Assembly (NCBI GenBank): GCA_023428885.1
Contig: JAEYWQ010000267.1
Coordinates: 1-12,214 of the forward strand
Length of the DNA stretch: 12,214 bases
Origin: Bacillota bacterium
GTDB lineage: Bacteria > Bacillota > Clostridia > Lachnospirales > Lachnospiraceae
Direction: 5' to 3'
How positions within the stretch are numbered: position 1 is the stretch's first letter; every line of letters begins with the position of its first letter. Below the pieces are notes generated by a model, which saw only the letters and a program-made list of their open reading frames with translations, ran no database searches and was not told where the DNA came from. Shown piece by piece: positions 6,106-12,214 of this stretch. The position numbers were made by a program, and so were the translations under genes.

Positions 6106-7528
6106 GATAGCTGTAGAATTAAAAAATTATGCTTTTCGCTATCATAATACCGAGGACTGGGTGCTAAAGAATATCAATTTTAAGCTTCCTTACGGAGAAT
6201 TAATGGTGTTATCTGCTTTATCCGGTGAGGGTAAATCTACGCTACTTTATAGTATCAACCGAATCATTCCTAACATTATTCCCGGAGAATGTGAAGGGGA
6301 ATTACTGCTTAACGGGGAAAATGCTCTAGATAAGAAACCCAGTGAAGTATCAAAGCTGGTTGGAAGCGTATTACAGAATGCAGACAGCCAAATTATTAAT
6401 AATATAGTCGAGGATGAAATTGCCTTTGGCTGTGAAAATATGAGCATAGAAGCTGATCGAATTAAGGAAGCCATCGAACAGTCCTGTCAGATGATGAACC
6501 TTTGCCCAGAGTGGTTTACCAGGACTCTCTCCGGTGGCCAAAAGCAGAGATTAATCACAGCCTCCATCTTGGCAATGCAACAGAAAATCTTAGTTTTTGA
6601 TGAACCGCTAGCCAATCTTGATTTTGAAGGGGCGCATAATCTACTTCGTATTCTAAAGGACTTAGCTAAGAGTGGGTATGCAATTCTAATGATCGAGCAT
6701 CGTCTTGATGTGGTGCTTCCCTATGCGGATTCTGTAGCTTGGCTTAGCAATGGGGAACTAACAATTAGTAAGCCAGAGGAAGGTAGAGAAAACTATACGG
6801 GTATCATTGAGTTAGAACATAGAAGCCTAGCAAAGGAAAAGACACCATGTTTTTCTCTGAATAATGTAGCGTACAGGGTAGGCAATAAAACGATTCTTAA
6901 CAGTTTAAACTTTACCTTATACAAAGGGGAGCGAGTTGTTATTCTAGGTGAAAACGGCTGTGGTAAAACAACTTTAATGAGGCTTCTAGCAAGACTGATT
7001 AAGCCTACGGCTGGTTCCTATGAACAATTTATTGACCTTGACACTAGGAAAAGGCCTTCTAAGAACTGGTTTAAAAAGACAGGCTTTGTTTATCAGAATC
7101 CAAATTATCAGCTATTCATGCCTACGGTAGAACAAGAGGTAGGCTACCAGGCAAAGGAAGCAAGATGTACGGAGGATATGATTCAGCGATTTCGCTTAGA
7201 TGATCTTAAGAACAGGCATCCTCAGTCCCTATCAGAAGGGCAGAAGAGAAGGCTTACAATTGCATGCGTCATGGCAATGGAGCCAGAAACCTTATTGTTG
7301 GATGAGCCAACAGTTGGTCAGGATTTTGAAGGATTAAAGAATGTCTTTGAACAGCTACATGATCTGTATGAGAAGACGAATTACACTATGGTTACCATTA
7401 CCCATGATTTTCGTTGTGCTAAGGCTTTTGCTGACCGAATTCTGTGGATGAAAGAGGGAAGAATCTATAAAGATGGTGGACCAGAACTAGCGGATGAGTA
7501 TTTAGAAGAGATTATATCAAGTAAATAG
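6098..7528 (+). CDS. ECF transporter fused double ATPase (EcfA-EcfA')
   Basis: One 476-residue chain carries both ATPase domains of the ECF importer. Domain 1: Walker A-like ALSGEGKST (40-48), Q93, LSGGQ (144-148), Walker B VFDEP (D168, E169) and H201. Domain 2: Walker A GENGCGKTT (284-292), Q333, LSEGQ (378-382), Walker B LLLDEP (D402, E403) and H436. The Q-loop contexts LQNADSQ and YQNPNYQ are typical of CbiO/EcfA. Domain 1's Walker A has Ala for the first Gly, and domain 2's signature has Glu for the first signature Gly. In a head-to-tail dimer these two deviations meet in the same composite ATP site, whereas the other site is canonical. The fused arrangement is like YkoD. The gene overlaps ecfT by eight bases and is followed by a terminator. 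Confidence 0.9.
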   Translation: MDKIAVELKNYAFRYHNTEDWVLKNINFKLPYGELMVLSALSGEGKSTLLYSINRIIPNIIPGECEGELLLNGENALDKKPSEVSKLVGSVLQNADSQIINNIVEDEIAFGCENMSIEADRIKEAIEQSCQMMNLCPEWFTRTLSGGQKQRLITASILAMQQKILVFDEPLANLDFEGAHNLLRILKDLAKSGYAILMIEHRLDVVLPYADSVAWLSNGELTISKPEEGRENYTGIIELEHRSLAKEKTPCFSLNNVAYRVGNKTILNSLNFTLYKGERVVILGENGCGKTTLMRLLARLIKPTAGSYEQFIDLDTRKRPSKNWFKKTGFVYQNPNYQLFMPTVEQEVGYQAKEARCTEDMIQRFRLDDLKNRHPQSLSEGQKRRLTIACVMAMEPETLLLDEPTVGQDFEGLKNVFEQLHDLYEKTNYTMVTITHDFRCAKAFADRILWMKEGRIYKDGGPELADEYLEEIISSK

Positions 7529-7542
7529 AAGTTAAAGTGGCT

Positions 7543-7576
7543 AAAGAGGCTGTCTCATATGATACAGTCTCTTTTT
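7543..7576 (+). terminator. Rho-independent terminator of the ECF operon
   Basis: AAAGAGGCTGT (7543-7553) pairs with ACAGTCTCTTT (7564-7574) over 11 bp including one G-U pair, around a 10-base loop. A run of T closes the structure (7572-7576). It begins 15 bases after the EcfA stop. Confidence 0.85.
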
Positions 7577-7578
7577 AA

Positions 7579-7610
7579 AACAACCCACTGTGCCATTGTA
7601 GTGGGTTGTT
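7579..7610 (-). terminator. Second hairpin, probable terminator of the convergent HAD gene
   Basis: AACAACCCACT (7579-7589) is a perfect 11-bp complement of AGTGGGTTGTT (7600-7610) with a 10-base loop. Read on the minus strand it ends in a short T4 run (7580-7577), 30 bp past the HAD gene stop. It may also back up the upstream terminator for plus-strand transcripts. Confidence 0.65.
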
Positions 7611-7639
7611 CTAATAAACGGGGACAAGTATTCATAACT

Positions 7640-8410
7640 CTATATTAATTTTTCTAACTCTTCTTCCACAGACCTACAACTTAGCTTAAACTGTTTCTTT
7701 ATATCATCTACTGCATTATCCATCACATATCCATGTTCAACAGTTTGAAGCATTTCTATATCATTATAATTATCTCCAAAGGCGTAGGTATCCTCTTTCG
7801 CAACCCCAAGTTTATTCATCAACTCTTGCAAGGAAGCTCCTTTATTTACATTAGGATTTACAAAGTCCAGCCAGCCAAAACCAGAAACAGTACATTTCAC
7901 ACGTTCTTCCCATTTTTCTAGAAAGTAGCTTGCAGAGTGTTCAACGATACCTGCTGCTTCATAGACAGAGATTTTCACAATTGCTTCTTTAATATCTTCA
8001 AAGTTATCGATTACAATCACGTTATTTTTCACAATGTCTTGCATACGATGAAGAAATGAACTGTCTTTTGCTTTCAGATAAGAGACGTCCTTACCAGAGA
8101 TTAAGACTTCACAACCCTCACGTTGATAGATATTATGGCACAATTCCATAGCCAATGTATGCTCCATAGGGCTGATGAATAGAAATTCTTCCTGGTAAAC
8201 GACAACAGCACCATTCTCACAGATAAATGCCATATCTTTTGCCTGGTCTTTAAACTGACGTTTCAGATTGGAATATTGTCGGCCGCTTGCGGCTACAAAT
8301 AAGTAGTCTTTTTTCTTAAGTTGATCTATCAATTGGATCGTATGGTCACTCACTTGCATGGAACCGTTTTGCAACAAGGTACCATCCATATCGCTTGCTA
8401 TTAATTTCAT
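7640..8410 (-). CDS. HAD superfamily phosphatase, Cof type (IIB)
   Basis: Cytoplasmic Mg-dependent sugar-phosphate or phosphometabolite hydrolase of 256 residues. All four HAD motifs are present: motif I SDMDGTLL (D7 nucleophile, D9), motif II S42 in VAASGR, motif III K190 in NVNKGASL, and motif IV FGDNYNDIEML (D213, D217). A type IIB cap lies between motifs II and III. The frame extends upstream to a TTG (8464) and an ATG (8452). I prefer the ATG at 8410 because GGAGG (8415-8419) is four bases away and motif I then begins at residue 6, as in relatives. Substrates of Cof proteins are often broad and cannot be read from sequence. It has its own promoter and is convergent with the ECF operon, with no visible functional link to either neighbour. 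Confidence 0.9.
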   Translation of the reverse strand: MKLIASDMDGTLLQNGSMQVSDHTIQLIDQLKKKDYLFVAASGRQYSNLKRQFKDQAKDMAFICENGAVVVYQEEFLFISPMEHTLAMELCHNIYQREGCEVLISGKDVSYLKAKDSSFLHRMQDIVKNNVIVIDNFEDIKEAIVKISVYEAAGIVEHSASYFLEKWEERVKCTVSGFGWLDFVNPNVNKGASLQELMNKLGVAKEDTYAFGDNYNDIEMLQTVEHGYVMDNAVDDIKKQFKLSCRSVEEELEKLI

Positions 8411-8503
8411 ATTTCCTCCAGAATTGTCCGTAGAGAGGGAGTAAATAGTCATAATCCCTTTCAAATCAAGTTTATCGTTAATTTTATCTTTCTATGCGTC
8501 AGC

Positions 8504-8532
8504 ATTATATCAACTAATTGCTGCATTTGCAA
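8504..8532 (-). promoter_or_regulatory. Sigma-A promoter of the HAD phosphatase gene
   Basis: On the minus strand TTGCAA (8532-8527), a 17-bp spacer and a perfect TATAAT (8509-8504), preceded by TGA, make a good extended -10 promoter. Transcription would start near 8497, leaving a leader of about 87 nt before the ATG at 8410. Confidence 0.7.
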
Positions 8533-8579
8533 ATAGATTTATTTTGGGCAGAGATCCTCTTTTTTATCTAATTTGCATC

Positions 8580-8608
8580 TTGTTTTTTAATAGAAAAAGG
8601 ACGATAAT
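8580..8608 (+). promoter_or_regulatory. Weak predicted promoter of the MATE-AEC genes
   Basis: TTGTTT (8580-8585), a 17-bp spacer and GATAAT (8603-8608) are the best sigma-A match in front of the MATE gene. The -35 is poor, and in this AT-rich stretch the call is tentative. Transcription would start near 8615, about 60 nt before the ATG. Confidence 0.42.
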
Positions 8609-8674
8609 AGTGAAATGTTTGAGATTTCTACTTAATAACTAAGGAAGAACTAGATAAAAGAATTCAGGTGACTT

Positions 8675-10003
8675 ATGTTTCAGAAAAAAGATTTAATAAA
8701 ATTAATAATTCCCCTGGTGGTTGAGCAATTCCTGTCGGTTACTGTAGGCTTAGCCAATACGATTATGATAGCAGTACGTGGACAGGAGGCGGTATCAGCC
8801 ATTTCCTTAGTAGAAACCATAAGCATATTACTAATTGGCCTATTTTCAGCTCTAGGAACTGGTGGAGCTGTGGTGGCTGCTCAGTATATTGGACATAAGG
8901 AGCTAAAGAATGCAAAGATTGCTGCCAATCAGCTTGTCTTGGTAGTAACCTTCTTATCTCTCTTAATATTAGTAATTTCCTTAGTTGGGAATCATGCCAT
9001 CTTAAAGCTAATTTATCGAAACGTTGATCCCTTGATTATGGAGAATTCAAGAAGTTACTTTTATTTTTCTGCGGTCTCTTATCCATTTATTGCTTTATAT
9101 AATGCTGGTGCAGCTCTATTTCGTGCGATGGGTAATTCTAAGATTTCAATGAAAGTATCTCTTTGTATGAATGGTATTAATATTGCAGGTAATGTAATCT
9201 TTATTTTTGGCTTTGGAATGGGAGTCGCAGGTCCTGGTATCTCAACCTTAATCTCTCGTGCTGTGGCTGCAATTACAGTAATATATCTTTTACGTAATGA
9301 GAATAATGTTATCTCCATCGATCGAAAGTTAAGATTAGGATATCATCCTAAGATGATAGGTAGAATTCTAAAGATTGGTATTCCAAATGGCCTGGAAAAT
9401 AGTATGTTCCAGTTTGGAAAAATTCTTGTTCTTAGTTTAGTTGCTGAATTTGGTACCGTTGGGATCACAGCCAATGCTGTTGGCAACTCAGTGGCTAATT
9501 TTAACTGTATTCCAGGAAGTGCGATTGGTTTGGCCATGATCACCGTGGTAGGACAATGCGTGGGAGCAGGAGATTTGGAGCAAGCCAAGAAGAACATCTG
9601 GAAGTTAATAAAGTATGCCTGCTTGACTATGTTAATCTTAAATGTCATTATGATTTTAATCATGCCACAATTAGTAGGCTTGTTTAAAGTGGAAGAGGAT
9701 ACCTATGCGCTTGCTTATCAATTATTAACTTACCACTGCGTATGTTGTATTATTATCTGGCCGCTTTCATTTACCTTACCGAATGCCTTACGTGCAGCGA
9801 ATGATGTAAAATTCACCATGACGGTTTCCATCTTCTCCATGTGGGTATTTCGAATAGTACTAAGCTTTGTATTGGCTAGAAACTTAGGTCTTGGTGTATT
9901 TGGCGTCTGGATCGCTATGACAATTGACTGGGTATTTCGTGCCATACTTTTTGTCGGTCGATTAGTCAGTGGTGGTTGGAAGAAGAATGCTTTTGTATCC
10001 TGA
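8675..10003 (+). CDS. MATE family multidrug/cation antiporter
   Basis: Inner-membrane transporter of 442 residues with about twelve hydrophobic helices in two homologous halves, the normal MATE length and layout. Typical features are the opening LIKLIIPLVVEQFL (7-20), the loop SAISLVE with GTGGAVVAAQYIGHKE before and after helix 2, FRAMGNSK near 150, and LGVFGVWIAMTIDWVFRA towards the C-terminus. These proteins export drugs or metabolites in exchange for Na+ or H+. Where NorM of Vibrio cholerae has the helix 1 ion-binding Asp (D36, in VDTVM), this protein has Asn (N28, in ANTIM), which may alter cation coupling. The start at 8675 follows AGGTGA, an acceptable ribosome binding site. An AEC transporter follows after 36 bp with no terminator between, so the two are probably co-transcribed. 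The substrate is unknown. Confidence 0.92.
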   Translation: MFQKKDLIKLIIPLVVEQFLSVTVGLANTIMIAVRGQEAVSAISLVETISILLIGLFSALGTGGAVVAAQYIGHKELKNAKIAANQLVLVVTFLSLLILVISLVGNHAILKLIYRNVDPLIMENSRSYFYFSAVSYPFIALYNAGAALFRAMGNSKISMKVSLCMNGINIAGNVIFIFGFGMGVAGPGISTLISRAVAAITVIYLLRNENNVISIDRKLRLGYHPKMIGRILKIGIPNGLENSMFQFGKILVLSLVAEFGTVGITANAVGNSVANFNCIPGSAIGLAMITVVGQCVGAGDLEQAKKNIWKLIKYACLTMLILNVIMILIMPQLVGLFKVEEDTYALAYQLLTYHCVCCIIIWPLSFTLPNALRAANDVKFTMTVSIFSMWVFRIVLSFVLARNLGLGVFGVWIAMTIDWVFRAILFVGRLVSGGWKKNAFVS

Positions 10004-10039
10004 CATAGAGACATAGGAAAAGGAAATTGGAGGAATGCT

Positions 10040-10984
10040 ATGGAGTTTGCGAAAATTTTGGTGAATCAAGTTTTTATTATGTTTTTACTGATTCTGGTAG
10101 GTTTTATTCTGTATAAGATCAAGATGATATCAGATGATACTAATAAACAATTAACAGGTATTGTATTACATGTTGTCACACCGGCTTTGATTATCAGTAC
10201 TTATCAGCTGGATTATGATGCAACCCAGGCTAAGAATATGTTGTTAGGATTTCTCTTATCCTTTCTTAGTATGTTTATTGCTGCTATCTTTTCTTATGTT
10301 TTATATGTTAAGAGTAAAAAGGAAAGCTATCAAACAGAGCGTTTTTGCATTATTTTTACCAACTGTGGTTTTATGGCGATTCCTTTAATGAATGCATTAT
10401 TTGGGTCCATTGGTGTATTTTACTGCAATACCTATGTGACTATGTTTAATATCATATTATGGACATATGGAATTCATTTAATGGCTCAAAAGTCAGAAGC
10501 TTCAAAGAAAAGTGTAAAGGAGTGGATCAAACCATTCTTAACACCTACAATGATAAGTATTGTAGTAGGCTTATTTATGTACTTCTTTAGAATTAAGCTA
10601 CCGTCACCGGTAGGGAAGACTTCAGATTTCATTGCCAGTATGAATACTCCATTAGCCATGATCGTATCGGGTGTATATATTGCGCAAAGTGATTTAGTAT
10701 CTGCGATAAAGAAATTAAGAGTTTATTATGTTTCTATATTAAAATGCTTTGTTCTTCCAATTCTTCTCATGGGAGTATTTATGCTCTTTCCATTGGATGA
10801 AACCTTACGTACAACTATATTGATTGCAGGTTCTTGTCCAACAGCAGCAAGTGCTATGTTGTTTGCAAGCAGATTTGACCGTGATGTGGAAAAAGCATCT
10901 AACTTATTTACCATTACCACATTAATGTGCATTGTTAGTCTGCCTATCGTTATCTTGATAGCTCAAACTGTTGTGTTTGCTTGA
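10040..10984 (+). CDS. AEC (auxin efflux carrier) family transporter
   Basis: Membrane carrier of 314 residues with about ten hydrophobic helices, the standard size for bacterial Mem_trans/AEC proteins. Two family motifs stand out: HVVTPALIIS (helix 2) with FTNCGFMAIPLMNALFG (around 110-126) in the first half, and GSCPTAASAMLFASRFD followed by ASNLFTITTLMCIVSLPI in the second half. Bacterial members move small organic acids such as malate; none has an auxin role. GGAGG (10029-10033) six bases before the ATG makes this a well-translated gene. It follows the MATE gene by 36 bp. No hairpin terminator is seen after it, so transcripts may read on into the metallophosphoesterase gene. Nothing in the sequence names the substrate. 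Confidence 0.9.
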   Translation: MEFAKILVNQVFIMFLLILVGFILYKIKMISDDTNKQLTGIVLHVVTPALIISTYQLDYDATQAKNMLLGFLLSFLSMFIAAIFSYVLYVKSKKESYQTERFCIIFTNCGFMAIPLMNALFGSIGVFYCNTYVTMFNIILWTYGIHLMAQKSEASKKSVKEWIKPFLTPTMISIVVGLFMYFFRIKLPSPVGKTSDFIASMNTPLAMIVSGVYIAQSDLVSAIKKLRVYYVSILKCFVLPILLMGVFMLFPLDETLRTTILIAGSCPTAASAMLFASRFDRDVEKASNLFTITTLMCIVSLPIVILIAQTVVFA

Positions 10985-11076
10985 ATATGATGAGGATTTA
11001 GGAAGATAATGGCAAAACACGATGCGTTATGTGATTAAACTAGCTTTGTATACGATCAACACCTTCTTCATATACT

Positions 11077-12111
11077 ATGTATGACGATGGGAGGTGTTGG
11101 AATATTCTTCAAAAAAAATTGAGTGCGGTAACAGTTACCGTACTTTTTTTCATTACTTCATTTCTGTTTCAAAAGCAGGTTTATGCTAATTCAACAGAGT
11201 TTTACGACGAAGATCTAAAAGGAAAAACAGTGATTATTCATACCAATGATATACATGGGAAGGTACTTTATGGACAAAGCCAGAGTTTAGGAATTAAAAC
11301 CGTAGCCGCTTTAAAGGAAAAATGTCTGAAAGCTGGAGCTAATGTGATTTTACTGGATGCTGGAGATACTTTATATGGAACCACCATTGCAAATTATAAC
11401 AAAGGAAGTAGCATCGTAGAATTGATGAATGCGGTTGGATATGATGCCATGGTCAGTGGAAACCATGATTATGAATTGGGATATGAGCATTTGATCAGCC
11501 TGTCTAAACAGATGGATTTTCCTATGCTAGCTGCTAATGTGACTGACGTTAAAAGCAATCAGCTTATTTTTAACGATGACCTCTTAATCGAAAGAAATGG
11601 TGTTACCTATGGCATCTTTGGTTTAGTCACCAAATCTACCATGACCGTGAATCAAGCAGAAGATGTGTCAGGTATCCAGGTTTTAAATCCAGTGGTAGTG
11701 GCACAGCTTCAGGTAGAACGATTAAGAGCCAAGGGAGCCGATGTAATCATTGCCCTTAGCCATGTAGGAATTAAAGCGCAGGATGAAGTAGACTGCCTTG
11801 ATATCATTCGGTCTGTCAAAGGTATTGATATCATAATTGATGGGCATAGTCATACCTCCTTGGCGGATTGCATCAGGGCTAATAAAAAATCAAACACCTT
11901 ATATGTAAGCACTGGATGTCATTTAAGAGCCATAGGTGTGATAATTATCGACCAAGATAAATCCATGCGAGCTTATGAGCTTTCAGAGCTAAAACTATAT
12001 AAAGCTGGACTTGAGGCAGAACTGGTTGGTGTGGGTAAGACTAGTAAATATCTAGAACGGGTGATTAAGATCCTTGACAGAGCAGAGAAAGAAATTGTGG
12101 AAGGACGTTGA
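11077..12111 (+). CDS. Secreted UshA/5'-nucleotidase-like metallophosphoesterase lacking the C-terminal domain; start uncertain
   Basis: Exported calcineurin-type phosphoesterase (344 residues from the ATG at 11077). A signal peptide is clear: KK, a hydrophobic stretch (about 16-30), then a VYA cleavage site near residue 37. The metal-binding motifs are all present: HTNDIHG (D58, H60), AGDTLYG (D97), SGNHDYE (N129, H130), LSHVG (H229) and DGHSHT (H257, H259). Relatives run to 500 or more residues with a 5_nucleotid_C domain that shapes the nucleotide site; here the protein stops right after the inter-domain linker helix. The ATG at 11077 has no ribosome binding site. A strong GGGAGG (11089-11094) lies inside the frame, nine bases before an ATT codon (11104), and TATACT at 11071-11076 could be a -10. 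The gene may use ATT, or be decaying. Confidence 0.78.
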   Translation: MYDDGRCWNILQKKLSAVTVTVLFFITSFLFQKQVYANSTEFYDEDLKGKTVIIHTNDIHGKVLYGQSQSLGIKTVAALKEKCLKAGANVILLDAGDTLYGTTIANYNKGSSIVELMNAVGYDAMVSGNHDYELGYEHLISLSKQMDFPMLAANVTDVKSNQLIFNDDLLIERNGVTYGIFGLVTKSTMTVNQAEDVSGIQVLNPVVVAQLQVERLRAKGADVIIALSHVGIKAQDEVDCLDIIRSVKGIDIIIDGHSHTSLADCIRANKKSNTLYVSTGCHLRAIGVIIIDQDKSMRAYELSELKLYKAGLEAELVGVGKTSKYLERVIKILDRAEKEIVEGR

Positions 12112-12121
12112 GTGGATTTGC

Positions 12122-12150
12122 TTGTTTTTGCAAAGTCACCATGCTATAAT
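12122..12150 (+). promoter_or_regulatory. Predicted sigma-A promoter of the gene at the right edge
   Basis: TTGTTT (12122-12127), a 17-bp spacer and a perfect TATAAT (12145-12150) preceded by TGC form an extended -10 promoter. Transcription would start near 12157, about 31 nt before the next ATG. It occupies most of the 76-bp gap after the metallophosphoesterase gene. Confidence 0.68.
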
Positions 12151-12187
12151 AGCTTTGAATGTTAGAAAATAGTAAAAGGAGATACCT

Positions 12188-12214
12188 ATGGCAGAAAAAA
12201 ATCCAATCGTTACC
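12188..12214 (+). CDS. Start of a further gene (MAEKNPIVT...), possibly a cyclophilin-type peptidyl-prolyl isomerase
   Basis: Nine codons before the window ends. AAAGGAG (12175-12181) lies six bases before the ATG and a good promoter stands upstream, so this is a real gene start. The N-terminus KNPIVT resembles that of clostridial cyclophilin-type peptidyl-prolyl isomerases, which often begin with a similar NP-V/I-VTIEM segment. Nine residues are too few to trust, and that identity is a guess. Confidence 0.5.

Noticed and set aside
8411..8464. Longer HAD phosphatase starting at 8464 (TTG) or 8452 (ATG)
   Set aside because: Adds up to 18 residues before the conserved MKLIASDMDGT start. The GGAGG lies immediately before 8410, and the extension has only a weak, poorly spaced purine run.
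10985..11076. Small gene in the gap between the AEC and metallophosphoesterase genes
   Set aside because: Only frames of about a dozen codons or less, with no ribosome binding site. No hairpin or RNA-like structure is visible there either.
1..12214. Defence island, prophage, insertion sequence, toxin-antitoxin or RNA gene
   Set aside because: Every sizeable frame is accounted for by transport, signalling, sporulation or phosphatase functions. No transposase, integrase, terminal inverted repeats, tRNA cloverleaf or rRNA segment was seen.

Overview
The window looks like chromosomal DNA of an AT-rich, endospore-forming Firmicute. It carries dipicolinate synthase genes, strong GGAGG-type ribosome binding sites, sigma-A-like promoters with extended -10 elements, and clostridial-style transporters. 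A Lachnospiraceae / Lachnoclostridium-type anaerobe fits best. That is an inference from gene content and style, not from a database match.

Layout. (1) Positions 1-3065 hold a divergent signalling and efflux module. On the minus strand are an ABC-2 ATPase and the start of its permease, which runs off the left edge. On the plus strand are a DesK-type membrane histidine kinase and its NarL/LuxR-type response regulator. The shared intergenic region has six TGTCA/TGACA cores, spaced mostly at whole helical turns, in front of the ABC promoter. The arrangement resembles the Bacillus LnrJK-LnrLMN (YfiJK-YfiLMN) antimicrobial resistance system, but with divergent instead of collinear genes. (2) A bidirectional terminator at 3072-3115 separates this module from dpaB and dpaA (minus strand, 3120-4652), which make the spore-core chelator dipicolinic acid. 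(3) Positions 4883-7528 (plus) form a three-gene, translationally coupled energy-coupling-factor (ECF) vitamin/micronutrient importer: S component, EcfT, and a fused double ATPase. It has a strong promoter and a 10-bp inverted repeat in its leader. (4) Two back-to-back hairpin terminators (7543-7610) separate it from a convergent Cof-type HAD phosphatase (7640-8410, minus). (5) Positions 8675-10984 (plus) hold a MATE-family transporter and an AEC-family transporter. (6) Positions 11077-12111 hold a secreted UshA/5'-nucleotidase-like metallophosphoesterase. It lacks the usual C-terminal domain and its start codon is doubtful. (7) The window ends in the first codons of another gene with its own promoter.

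Most of the window is ordinary core and accessory metabolism. There is no CRISPR array, insertion sequence, tRNA, rRNA or phage gene, and I see no wholly new system. The best leads are the operator array in the divergent resistance-like module, the asymmetric ATP sites and leader repeat of the ECF importer of unknown substrate, and the end-eroded nucleotidase.
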